64,000 nucleotides of DNA, from NCBI GenBank assembly GCA_947650285.1, contig CANTFL010000136.1, positions 186,001-250,000 on the forward strand. Reading direction: 5' to 3'. Each line of letters opens with the position of its first letter. Within the stretch, counting starts at the first letter, position 1. The position numbers and the translations under genes were made by a program. Under the pieces are notes generated by a model. That model was not told the origin of the DNA. It saw only the letters and a list, made by a program, of their open reading frames with translations, and ran no database searches. The DNA comes from Hyaloperonospora brassicae. Lineage: Eukaryota; Oomycota; Peronosporomycetes; Peronosporales; Peronosporaceae. Shown piece by piece: positions 31,604 to 41,532 of this stretch.

Positions 31604-32345
31604 TTAGCCGTAGAACGCGCTGAGTTGCGACAGCGTATCCACATCCGACAGGTCGTCGGTGCAGATACTGGAAAAGTCGCTCTGCTGGGACCACCACAGT
31701 GGCGAGTCCATGTCGTGGTCGCTCGCGTGGCCCGCGTCGTCGCCCGCGTCACCCCACGACGCGCCGCCGCTTGCTCTGCTGCTGTCACACAGAAAGTCGG
31801 CCACACTCTCGTGACGGCCATGCGCCCACGCGTCTGCAGCGTCAACGGTCGAGCAGAGCAGCACAGTGGGCGGTGCGATCGTGACGCGCCACGACGGAGA
31901 CGTCGTCGCGTGTGTGCTCGAGAGACGCAGACGCACTTCGAGCGGCCGAAGGGCTGCGCTGTACGTGACACGGGGCATAGTCACGTCTTTCTCTGTGTGT
32001 GGACGTCGGACGAAGGACAGGTCGGGAGCGACAAGTGGTGATACAATGTGGTCGATCTGCTGGGGATCGCCGCGGACAAAGCAGCTGTGGTGATACACTG
32101 TGTAGCAGTCCCGCGCGCGCTCTTCGTCGTGGCAGTCAAAGCTCCAGGCCGCGAGCACCTGCTGCAGCGAGCACACGCGCAGCCCAAGCGCCGCTGCCAC
32201 GCGGTCCTCTCGTGTCTGCGCCACGTAAAAGTGCGTGCCGTTGTCGAGCCACGCGAGCGCGTCTGGCGCTGTGTCGCTGTCGAGGCACAAGTGGAGGCGC
32301 TCGAGCACTGCGCGCCAACTCCAACTGCCCGCGGCGTCTGTCTCA
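31604..32345 (-). CDS. HSF-type DNA-binding domain protein (C-terminal about 235 aa)
   Basis: The reading LAWLDNGTHFYVAQTREDRV then VLAAWSFDCH and YHHSCFVRGDPQQIDHI reproduces the heat-shock-factor fold pattern: I-x-W-x-x-x-G-x-x-F at the start, an aromatic pair in the recognition helix region, F/Y-x-H-x-x-F-x-R-G at the end. The following 130 residues are Ser/Asp-rich with an acidic, aromatic tail (SQQSDFSSICTDDLSDVD), which would suit transcriptional activation. The recognition helix is divergent from typical HSFs (no SFVRQLN). No ATG lies in frame at the start; the frame is open to about 32370. The true N-terminus is therefore probably in an upstream exon; a candidate MDAAGSSGEAVTK with donor GTGCGT lies near 32495-32455. 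Confidence 0.65.
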
Positions 32346-32427
32346 TTGCCTGTTCGTGTTTGTACACGACGTCACGTTATCTGTGTGAACCGGTTGTTGC
32401 TTTTCGCTCACTGTTTCGACTGGCGCG

Positions 32428-32736
32428 ATGCGAAAGCGAGTGGCCCACGCACGCACCTTCGTGACCGCCTCGCCGGAGCTTCCTGCAGCGTCCATCGACG
32501 ACGACGTCGTCACCTACGAGAGAGTCGCTGTGAGTCGCGTGGATGCCGTCGGGAAGCGTCGGCTACGTACCGCGTTCTTCGCGTCCGCGTCGCCCCATGT
32601 TCGTCTGCAGAATGCGCACTTCAACTTCAACTCGCGGATCAACAAGAAGGCAACAACGGGTCAACCGCGCTGGGATCGGCAACGTGCAACTTTAACCCAC
32701 CGTTTGGGCCGAGTGCCAAGACCGCACGAGGTGTGA
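32428..32736 (+). CDS. Possible two-exon small ORF, faintly prefoldin-4-like
   Basis: ATG at 32428; exon 1 ends at 32529 before GTGAGT; exon 2 starts at 32611 after CTGCAG; the stop is at 32736, giving 75 aa. The junction reads SIDDDVVTYERVA/NAHFNFNSRINKK. D-D-V-V-T-Y-E and N-S-R-I-N recall the start of prefoldin subunit 4, but the helix expected next is absent. It overlaps the likely first exon of the HSF gene on the other strand. At best this is a truncated copy; it may be chance. Confidence 0.2.
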   Translation: MRKRVAHARTFVTASPELPAASIDDDVVTYERVAVSRVDAVGKRRLRTAFFASASPHVRLQNAHFNFNSRINKKATTGQPRWDRQRATLTHRLGRVPRPHEV

Positions 32737-32739
32737 TGC

Positions 32740-35255
32740 CGATTGGACAGGGTACGTGCTTGGCGAAGAAACCGCGTTGACTCAAGACGAGTGCTGTGTT
32801 GTAGTTCGTGAATGATGGAAGCGCGGGTTGGTTGCAATGCGCAGACAGAGTGCAGGAATTTGTGTGTGCAGAAGTGCGCTAATGCGACGCCTATGTAGTG
32901 CATGTGCCTGGCAATGCGGACTTGCAGCTTTTGTCTTTCGTGGGAGGGAACATCATATGTCAAAATATTATACGGTCCGTTCGAGTAGAAAACACGCACG
33001 ACCAGGGGGGCTGCTGCCACCTGTGAGTCGGATGCAGAAGTTGCGCACGCAGCCCAATATTCTTCGCTGACGTGTGAGTGAAGCCGACATGAAGTCTGCG
33101 TTCACGGTATATAGTACAGCGGCAGCAGTCTGCCCGCGACATGTCCATCCCGCAATCATTATGTTTACGCAATATGTCCCGTCGCTTCCTATCTGCGGTC
33201 GACTTTCATGCCACTTGCAGTCGATAAGCCGAACGGTAGCTATACAGTGTTTGATAAACTTCAGCCTGGAATCGCCGTCGTGTGTTTGCGCAGAGCAAGC
33301 AGCTTTGACATACACTCTTTGCGCGAAGCATCGCTCACGTACGAAGCGAACGTCGTAAGTACGAGCAAACCCTACAAAGTGTTTGCACGCATTTGTCCGC
33401 CCACGGGATTAGTCCGTCTCGAGTGGTCACGAGTTCAGGTCATTTTCATTACTGTAAGAAGTTGCGCTTGCAGACATCATCGTCATCATCATCATCATGT
33501 TACAGGTGTGGCAGACATTGCGCCAACCTGATAGATCAGTAGCGACGTACGAACACACTTCGGAGCCCAATTTCGATCACCAAGAATTTCCAAAGCGCGA
33601 GCACAAACGTCTGCACGCACAACACGCTATCAGCACAACACGAGCCGTCCAATAGTGCCACGCACTCCGCTCTTACCGTCACATTTCTGCCCAAGAACTC
33701 GTAGAAGAAATATCTTGGCCTGCGAACCTAGGAGCTGTGATCAAAACGGAGCTTGATTCTCAAGCACGAGTCGTGTTAGACTCCAGAAACTTATAGCGCA
33801 ACAAAGCACATTTTGCAGCAAAACTTGCTTTGTCGCATATCCCTACACCTTGGCTCGTAAACTTCATTTCTTACTGCCAAACGAACGTTTCATTGGTGCA
33901 CGTCAACGTTTGTAATCAACAGAAACGCTGTAGAAACGCGGACAACTAAATACCGAGACCGTCCAGTGAGTGAACCGCTCCGCTCCCACTTTGAGTGGAG
34001 GAGAAGCCCCGTACCCGATCGGCGCACACCTTTTGACTCCATCGGGTGCACTTAGGTATACGAAAGAGTAGGGGCACAGCAGCATGTGCGGCCACTGCAT
34101 GTATAATGATATGTTGCATCATTCGATACCGCGTTGTGGAACTTCTTGAGTGCACACATGCAGTGTTCTTCTTTGTTCGGAGCGCTGAGAAGTGTTCCAT
34201 TGCAATGAGGAGCTAAGGCATGTCGTGTCGATTCCATCTGCGCTATAGAAACTTCGTGACCCTATGTGTGTAGAGGACGACGGTTCTTCCATGTGTCAAA
34301 CTCCTCAAGAACTGGGTCGTACATTCGATGAGATTCAACAAGCAAACTTTTGTAGCCACATACAGCTACAAGATGGTGTCATGAGGCGAAGACGCTTCGC
34401 CGAAGTGGTTGTTGTAGTTGTTGTAATTGTGGCTAAGCACACCGTCAATGCGAATTACTGTCGCTGATAGACAGAGTCGTTTGCATACTGAATTCCTCGT
34501 AAATCGCTGCAGTAGAACAGGTACCGAAATAGGTACGAGGAACGGATGACGAAAGATGCAGAGAGTAACATGTACTCGGCAACGACGGGAGTCAAAACTT
34601 GCACCCGTCCACTGTCTCGGCAAATTTGTCCCGACGACGATGGAAGCGTAGGAAAAGAACTGCAATCGGGTTTGCACTCTCGATGCGAACGACCGATACA
34701 AAGCGCCGCAATATGGAGCACGAGCATGTAGCGAGACAATGGTCGAGTGACATTGTATGGAATCAGTGCTGGCATAGGTGCGTTTACAGCAAAGACGGTC
34801 TTCTCATCGATGACATCGATCAACGCGTGCACTTCTGTCGCTATAAGCGAATGCAGTTCCAGATCGGCTATGAAGATAAAGCAAGTTGGTAGCACGTTGC
34901 GACAAATATGTCTTCGATCAAGGCCCTTCACGTGAGTACCGAGTCTTGTTACTGGGTGGTTCAGTAGTCTTCCGACCACATACCGATCATCGGAAATGAA
35001 GCTGTGTGCGTTCCCATTGCTCGACGCTCCTTTACCTGAGGCCCGACCTTGTGTTTCACTGACGCCACAAACCAGCTTCTGCGTTCATCGCGTCACTTGC
35101 GTTGCCTATTGGCATCTCATCTTCCCTTCGGCATGGTCTCTGCACCATGCGCGCTTCGAGCATCACCAGTCCGATCCAGCTCTCACGAGCTTCGAATACT
35201 GAGGCGGGTCTACTCATCGAGAAGAGTCGATCGGCACCACTAGTTGCGAGACTCT
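32740..35255. other. 2.5-kb intergenic region, no clear gene
   Basis: A minus-strand ORF of 174 codons at 34455-34979 and several plus ORFs overlap here. None shows a domain, and both strands are about equally open. I leave them uncalled. Confidence 0.4.
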
Positions 35256-35261
35256 TGCACG

Positions 35262-36658
35262 TCACAGCTTGGGCTCTTCCGACCACTTAGCGTCTGCATA
35301 AGTTCTTTCCAATGGCTCGACAGCGTCATCATCGCGTCCAGAACGCTTGTGTCTTTTGTCTCCATGCTCGCCAGAACACTCGACTGTTTCAGCACGCCGC
35401 TTGCTTGACGCTACGCCACAACTGGCTGCTGATGGCACGGACGGGTCGGTCAGTGTCTTACCGTCCGTCGCATTGGTACTCGAGCGAGAGCCAACAGCTT
35501 GAGCCTTTCCACAGCCTTTCAGAATGTTGTCAAGCTTTGCTTTCGCCTGGATCGCTTGCACTACAGCAAGATGTGTCAGATACGTGCTATGCATACAATA
35601 GCGTTCACGACGCATACCATACACAAGTGCAGAAACACCACCATCGACACTATGTCACTCTTACCTAACGCAACGTTTCGTAAAATCGGCCGCGTCCACG
35701 TCGTCTCATTCGACTTTCGGTTCCAATAGTACACGTCACCGCTTGTTGCATCCGGCACTTCTTCCCACCCACTACATCCAGTCAGTCATCAACTTATCCG
35801 GCATCGCTGTATAACCTTTCTGAGCTCAAGAGATACAACAGGAAAGATGCAACACGTACTCGGGTAATTGCCCCTCCCTCGTCGTCGATCCAGCACCAGC
35901 TTCCGTCTCCTGTGCCTACACAAGTCACCCACTTATTTCAGCGTACTAGCAATTTCCAATCTCTTGTCCGCGTGTTCCAAGTGCACCTGTACTTGTATCG
36001 ATGAACGTTCAGGTCGCTCCCACACCGTCTCATTCGTCGTCTACAGGTCACAGGCATTCCACAAACCTCAACTTCGTCACTCTATCGGCATCGCTCGTCG
36101 CTCTATTTTCCACCCTAACCGCCACCCCAAACCTCACTTTGTTCACACACGCACCTTATTCCAAAAATACGACTCGCCCGACGACCGGTCTACGAGTTCC
36201 TGCCATTCGGCTGAACTGGCGTTATATTCTGTCGTCTTCGGTTCAACACGGTAGCTCTCGGTCATCTGCTCGACCGCGCGCGTCTTCTGCAGAGTCTGTG
36301 CCCGCCGCCGCGCCAGTGCATGCAGCGTATTGTCCCTCACTCGAGGGTCGAGCTTATCCGCCACCGACGGCTCCCGCGGCTGCGCGCCGAGCAGACGACG
36401 CTGAGCTACAGCTGACGTGACATTGGTAGTCTGTTGCTGCCTGAGCTGCTGCTGCTGCGCCAATTCTTTTTGGCTCGGACCGCTGCTCGTCGCTTCCAGA
36501 TGCTTGAGCGCTTCTGTGCGGGCTCTCTGGGCCGCGAGTTCCTTCCGTAGTCGCTCAGCAGCAGCAGCAGCTGACTGGGGCGGCATGTCAAGTGGGCGTC
36601 TTTTTGTGTCGTCGAGAGGTCGAAAGCGGTGGGCGATGCGTGCATAAAAGCGACACAT
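35262..36658 (-). CDS. Two-WW-domain protein, PQBP1-like, five exons, about 339 aa
   Basis: Proposed exons on the minus strand: 36658-36155, 36040-35987, 35915-35860, 35771-35665 and 35560-35262 (1,020 nt, phases consistent; donors GTGCGT, GTGCAC, GTACGT, GTTATA-class/GTAAGA; acceptors end TAG). The N-terminal 130 residues are Gln/Ala/Arg-rich (ERLRKELAAQRARTEALKHL) and probably helical. WW domain 1 is split across the first intron: EWQELVDRSSGESYFWNK, then TTNETVWERPE. WW domain 2 is LPDGWEEVPDATSGDVYYWN, then RKSNETTWTRP. A basic, low-complexity C-terminus ends DDDAVEPL...YADAKWSEEP, which echoes the conserved C-terminal element of PQBP1. PQBP1 links splicing factors to RNA polymerase II. 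A role in pre-mRNA processing is inferred from this likeness only. An alternative start is the ATG near 36586. Confidence 0.7.
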
Positions 36659-37430
36659 CGTATCGAGTTTGCGAGACTTGACGCTGCTCTTCTATTGTAT
36701 GCAGCTGATGGGCGGAAGAGCGAGCCTTCCTATGCAAACATGTGCAGGTTCCGTCCGTGCCACTCAGCTTTGCAAACACGGCAAAAAGGCGGTGCAACGT
36801 TGAGCTGCCATCGAAGATATGTCATATGCTGAGCACCTTTACATGAGGCAGATCTTTCGCAAAGCCAGTGTGTCTCGTATACTGCCTGAAACGTCATAAG
36901 CATGCTCGATCGCGTTTAGCTCGATGGTCATGGAAGTCTATCCTGCCCTTCCTGGCTACCGATGACGTCTTAGCAGCGCCCAAACGCCTTTGCTTCGCGA
37001 GCGCCACAGACACAGAGCCAATATCGATAAACCGCTTCAGGTCTTCGTGTGTACATCTCAATTCAACAGCGTCACATGTCTGCCAAGTCGTCCGCTGCAC
37101 CTGTCGCTACCTCAAACCAAAGCACCGCACTGACGCACTCCGTCGCCGTTCTGCTGCAACACTACGTCGTCTTTGTCGTCACTCTGTCAGCCCAAACCTG
37201 AGACTGTCTTGAAGTCCTGTGCACCACTCGTTTGTGACTCTTCGTCACTCACCGACTGAACGTCAGTCAATGAATGCAGTAGCCACTCGTGGCGCTCAAC
37301 GCCGTCGACGAGTCCACAATAGTCCCTCGATCGTCACGTCGCTCGTCAGCTGATAAAGTGCATCGTGTGCAGTGTCTCGTCCAGCACAAGTGGACGAGAG
37401 GTGCATCCAATGCCAGTAAGTCCACCTGCT

Positions 37431-39524
37431 TTACCTTCTTCGCGTTGCAGCAAACAAAGCTGCGCATAGACCGAGAGCCCCCGCAAGGGCAAGTGCGACG
37501 GACAACTCGCCGCCAAGACGGTCGGCCACATACGACGTACCCTTCGACCACACCCTTGACGCCCGTGCGGATGCTGTATCCAGATGCTTGATCATCAGCT
37601 CGCCTTCCCCTTCGACTTCGAACCCGAGCCGGCGGTAGAAATTACGCACGCCGACGCCTGCAATGACCGCCACCTTTTTGTATCCATGCGCGCGAGCAAT
37701 CGCCTCTGCTTTCCTCATCAGCTGTGTGCCTAAACCTGTGTGTTGCGCTGCCCCATTGTTCGCCGAGACGCTGGTCGCGTCTTTCTTCGACTCGCTCACT
37801 GCAGCTACCAGTTGGCCGTACACGTGTAGCTCGCGGATCAAAGCAGCGCCTTCGAGTTCCGGAAACACACCGCCACCGGCAGTCGGCGATAGACGCAGCC
37901 GAGCAAAGCCACAAATCTTGGAGCGATCTGGAGTCTCAAAGCTGATAAAGTACTCGTCCCCTTCGTTCGCTTCGTACTCGCGAACGACGCACTCGGCAGA
38001 GGCAATCGCAGCGTCGTCCGTCTTGACCTCACGACACCGAATGCACTTGCACGGTGTACCCCGAGCGATCATTTTGCTGCAAATCACTTGCCGCAGATTC
38101 GGCTCATCCATTCCTCCCAGTATATACTGGCTCGGAATATCGCGGACGACGCGGTTGAGACGAATCCATGGATGCACCTTGGCTTTCACATCCATCAACA
38201 AGTCCATCAGCTTCTCGTCGGCGTACGGTACGTAGCTCCCTTCATCGTACCACTTCTTGATCACCGTCCAAGGAGTTATCTCACACGGGTAAATCTTCCA
38301 CTGGTCTGCTTGCAGGTCTGGCGAATGCAGCACGTAGTCAAACATGGCTCGATCCTTCTCCGGATCACTTCCAGGCAAGTTCGGCATCAAGTGAATGTCG
38401 GTCTTGTAGCAACAGTCACGCAGCAGCTTGAGTGCACGCACGGCGTCCGCAGTCGTGCATCCACGATTGATCTTTTTCAAGATCGCATCGTCCGTGTGCT
38501 GGATGCCCAACTGGACACGCGTGCAGCCGTACCGACGGAATCGACGCAGCTCCTCGGCGTTGATACAATCGGGTCGCGTTTCCAGCGTAATGCCGATAAT
38601 CTTCACTGCAGCAGTTTCATTCTCGAGCTTCTCTTCGTCCAGGCTGTGTCGCTCGCGCTTCGCCCTCTCAAAGAACGTGTTTGCTGCATAGAACAGGTCG
38701 CGGATGAACGTTTCTTGATACCCTACCGGATACGACGCCCATGTCCCTCCCAGCACCAACAGCTCAATCTTATCGACAGGATGGCCATTCATTGCGAGCG
38801 TCACACAGCGATCGCAAAACTGCAGCACCGGGTCAAAGTCGTTCCGGTTCGCACGCAGCACACTCGGTTCGTCGTGCAAGTAGCTTCGCGGCTGATCCGG
38901 TTCGTTCGGACAGTAGTAGCAGTTCCACTGACAGCTAAAGCGCTGTTTCTTGCCATTCACTTGCGGGTACGGACTCGTGAGCACCGTCACAACGAGCACG
39001 CCCGACTGGCTTTTCTGAGCCTTCTTGATCAGCAGTTTATCGAGTGCCAGACCCACAGGTGCCGCGCCCTGCTGCACCAATAGCCCCAGCACGAACTTCA
39101 TCTGCGATTTCTTCGGCAGGCACTTGAATCGACGTCGGAGCAGCACGAACGCCTTCTCCAGTTCCCGCGCAGTTTGGGGGTCCAGATCGACCAGGAAGCG
39201 CCCCATGGCTTCAAACTTCGGCAGCTCGTCCACGGGCACGAGCTTGTCCCACATGGCGTAGATATCGTCCAGGCCCTCGTTCTTCCAGTTGACGTCCTGG
39301 CTCCGCTTGTACGTCGCGGGATCGTTCACGTCGCCCGTCGGTCGAGCGGATTGAGGTGTCACGCGGATGGATTCAATGTCAGCCGTCGACACGGACGGCA
39401 GCGCATCAGGTCGACTAAGAGTACCACCACGAGCAGCAGCACCACCAACAGCACCAACAGCACCAACAGCAGCAGCAGCAACAGCAGCAACAGCAGCAGT
39501 AGCAGCGACAGAAGAGTCCGTCAT
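37431..39524 (-). CDS. ELP3: Elongator-type Elp3 (radical SAM + GNAT) with C-terminal membrane tail, 697 aa
   Basis: Elp3 modifies wobble uridines of tRNA (cm5U) using acetyl-CoA and a radical SAM cluster. Start chosen at the ATG at 39524 (MTDSSVAATAAV); the frame is open upstream but without ATG. Seen: an Ala/Val/Gly-rich N-terminus encoded by CAG-type repeats, a basic tRNA-binding-like region, the iron-sulfur motif SCQWNCYYCPNEPDQPRSYL with C198, C202 and C205 (CX3CX2C), LVLGGTWASYP, GITLETRPDCI and HLMPNLPGSDPEKD. The GNAT domain has QHTGLGTQLM (about 594-603) for acetyl-CoA and VGVRNFYRRLGF. After the GNAT domain the protein runs on to a hydrophobic stretch and ends TRRR (residues about 672-697), a tail-anchor layout. 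Many eukaryotic Elp3 proteins have longer cysteine spacing and no tail. It shares a 240-bp divergent promoter with the P450 gene. Confidence 0.93.
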   Translation of the reverse strand: MTDSSVAATAAVAAVAAAAVGAVGAVGGAAARGGTLSRPDALPSVSTADIESIRVTPQSARPTGDVNDPATYKRSQDVNWKNEGLDDIYAMWDKLVPVDELPKFEAMGRFLVDLDPQTARELEKAFVLLRRRFKCLPKKSQMKFVLGLLVQQGAAPVGLALDKLLIKKAQKSQSGVLVVTVLTSPYPQVNGKKQRFSCQWNCYYCPNEPDQPRSYLHDEPSVLRANRNDFDPVLQFCDRCVTLAMNGHPVDKIELLVLGGTWASYPVGYQETFIRDLFYAANTFFERAKRERHSLDEEKLENETAAVKIIGITLETRPDCINAEELRRFRRYGCTRVQLGIQHTDDAILKKINRGCTTADAVRALKLLRDCCYKTDIHLMPNLPGSDPEKDRAMFDYVLHSPDLQADQWKIYPCEITPWTVIKKWYDEGSYVPYADEKLMDLLMDVKAKVHPWIRLNRVVRDIPSQYILGGMDEPNLRQVICSKMIARGTPCKCIRCREVKTDDAAIASAECVVREYEANEGDEYFISFETPDRSKICGFARLRLSPTAGGGVFPELEGAALIRELHVYGQLVAAVSESKKDATSVSANNGAAQHTGLGTQLMRKAEAIARAHGYKKVAVIAGVGVRNFYRRLGFEVEGEGELMIKHLDTASARASRVWSKGTSYVADRLGGELSVALALAGALGLCAALFAATRRR
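39425..39510 (-). repeat. CAG/GCA-type repeat coding the Ala/Val tract of Elp3
   Basis: AGCAGCAGCA and CACCAACAG units make up the first 100 bp of the Elp3 reading frame. Read on the minus strand they give GCT/GTT codons, so the tract length is likely to vary between strains. Confidence 0.8.
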
Positions 39525-39763
39525 GGCGCAAGTCTCACGTGGACAATCGACCGTGTCGTCAATGGATAGGGCTGCGAGGGGTCCGTTGATTGGTTGGCGG
39601 CGAGTGGCGGGGGACGTGGTAGGGTCGTCGTCGTTGATTGGTGATGGGCAGCGAGCGCTGATCAACGACTGGACGAAAAGACGCGCGTCGCAAGAGACGG
39701 TCCACCGCGGGTCACCCACCGGGTCCCGTCACTTTTCGACTGGCAAAACGAGCCGCAAGTGGT
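39525..39763. promoter_or_regulatory. Shared divergent promoter between Elp3 and P450
   Basis: Only 239 bp separates the ATG of Elp3 (minus) from the ATG of the P450-like gene (plus). Both promoters must lie here or overlap coding sequence. No specific element is recognised. Confidence 0.6.
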
Positions 39764-40939
39764 ATGAACGCGTGTGTGGTCGCGATAGCGGCGACGCCTC
39801 TACTGGCCGTCGCGACGGCGTACGTAGTGCTGTCGCTGGCCATTGGCATTCGGTCGCAGCGGCTGCGCGCGCTGTTGCTCCACGTCGTCGCTCGTTGCCG
39901 AGGGGTCCGCCTCCAGTGGGTCACCGATCCGACTGTGGCTCTGCAGGTGCTCAGGTCCAGTGGCGACAAGGGCGACCTGATCGAGACGCTGCTGTCGGCT
40001 CCGGCCTGGCGCCCCATTGTGTCGCTCGAAGCGGTGAACGGCGACCAGTGGCAGCGCATGCGGGTGCGCTTTGCACAACTGATCAAAGCACTGCCACCGC
40101 TGGCGAAGCTCACGACGATTGTCGAAGCGCACAGTCGCGCGCTGCTGCACGCCGGGGGACTCGTTGATGCACGAAACGTGACGGCGCTCTCGGTCGCGAG
40201 TTTCTTCGAGTGGGTATTTGAACGGGAAATGGACCACGAGGCGCTGCCAGCCGTGTGCCAAGCGACGTGGGAGTGGCGGAAGCAGCTCGCGCTCAAAGGA
40301 GTGGCTGATGAGCGGGTGAAGCAGCGGCTGCTCGAGTGGTTCGAGGCGGAGATCCGACGCACGCCAAAGCTGTACGAGCTGTTTGGCGAGCAGTGGGTTA
40401 CGCCCGAGTGCTACTCGCTCATTCTCCAGCCCTTTGTGATCTCACCTGCCATCAACCTGACTGACATTGCGGTAGCAGTCAAACTGTGGACGAAGACAGC
40501 GCCTGTGACCGAGTCGATCACACCCGAGATCATTCGGCAGTGCGTGTGCAGTGCACATCCGTTCCCCGTTATCGAGCGCTACTTTCCCAACGGTGACGTT
40601 GCAATAGGCGTTGCCCCGAACACGCATGTCCTCATTCCGCTGGATGAGATGGCGGGTGCTGCTTTTGCGGCTGGTGTGGATTTATCCTTTGGTGCAGGTG
40701 CTCGCATCTGCGCAGGCCGTCACGTGGCAATGAAAGCTATGACGGGACTGTTTACTGATTCTCTCGTGCGCTCGGATCGGTTTCAACCTGAGCTAGGTCA
40801 CAAGTACTCGGGTCGCCACAATGATGGGAAGGAAACAATGTCTGAAACGATTTACCAGCTGCAGTTTGCAGTGCGAATTGTTGGGTCAGCGGTTGTCCAT
40901 CGCCTCGCCAGATTGTGTAAGAAGTGGGAAAGCAGGTAG
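39764..40939 (+). CDS. Short divergent cytochrome P450, 391 aa
   Basis: P450s are haem monooxygenases. Seen: an N-terminal hydrophobic anchor (VVAIAATPLLAVATAYVVLS, 5-24), the C-helix pattern W96-x3-R100 in GDQWQRMRVRF, the K-helix E-x-x-R as EIIR (255-258), and the haem-binding loop FGAGARICAGRH (309-320) with Cys316 as fifth iron ligand. Typical P450s have about 500 residues. This one is about 100 short, with most of the loss between the C-helix and the K-helix and after ExxR (no PERF segment). The oxygen-binding I-helix motif (A/G-G-x-D/E-T) is not obvious. It may be a specialised or inactive form. No introns or frame breaks are seen, so it is not an obvious pseudogene. Substrate unknown. 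Confidence 0.75.
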   Translation: MNACVVAIAATPLLAVATAYVVLSLAIGIRSQRLRALLLHVVARCRGVRLQWVTDPTVALQVLRSSGDKGDLIETLLSAPAWRPIVSLEAVNGDQWQRMRVRFAQLIKALPPLAKLTTIVEAHSRALLHAGGLVDARNVTALSVASFFEWVFEREMDHEALPAVCQATWEWRKQLALKGVADERVKQRLLEWFEAEIRRTPKLYELFGEQWVTPECYSLILQPFVISPAINLTDIAVAVKLWTKTAPVTESITPEIIRQCVCSAHPFPVIERYFPNGDVAIGVAPNTHVLIPLDEMAGAAFAAGVDLSFGAGARICAGRHVAMKAMTGLFTDSLVRSDRFQPELGHKYSGRHNDGKETMSETIYQLQFAVRIVGSAVVHRLARLCKKWESR

Positions 40940-41532
40940 CTCTATCACGTGCAACACGATCGCGAGAGAGTTATGGAAACACAACACATGTGCATCCCTT
41001 GCAGCCCATTGCGTGTTGCCGCATCCACGTACGAACGAGTCCGTTTTGGGTGTTGCGACGCATGCAAGCAGAGCGCGTCGCGCACCAAATGATGCTTTTG
41101 CATGCATCGGCGATGACAAAGTGTGTCCAACGCGGATGAGTCCAACAGCGTCTCCGCAAACATGACTGGTCAAGATGTCCACCGAGAGCTGCCACGCCAC
41201 TACAGCAAAGCGCCATCATCTTTTTGTGCAGCGATTGGAAAGTGAGCGAGCGATACTGGACCGGCAGCATTTTTGGCGCATGCACGAAGCGATTTTTTGT
41301 TTCCTGCACCATAGTGCCTGCACTACATCTTTTCACCTGCTCGACAGCTTCGACCTGGACCATTCGTGTTAGCTATTCGTTACATGTACGGCTCAGACTT
41401 AGCAGTGTACAAGGCGGTCGACTGCTAGTATGATTGCGTGAGCTGACCGGAGAGAGCTGTCGTTCGAGTGCATCCATGCTACTGATCCAATGTTTTGGCG
41501 ACGCGTGCACTCCTGTGATTTCGTGCTGGAGC
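40940..41532. other. Convergent intergenic region
   Basis: 3' flanks of the P450 gene and the kelch-BTB gene; no ORF with recognisable content. Confidence 0.45.

Noticed and set aside
32428..32736. Prefoldin subunit 4 as a firm call
   Set aside because: Only about a dozen residues are reminiscent, and the coiled-coil helix that defines prefoldins is absent.
34455..34979. A 174-codon minus-strand ORF and overlapping plus-strand ORFs
   Set aside because: No domain, low-quality amino-acid text on both strands, and no splice sites supporting either; chance openness seems as likely.
38088..39083. A 331-codon plus-strand ORF opposite Elp3
   Set aside because: Antisense shadow of a strongly recognised gene, with no domain of its own.
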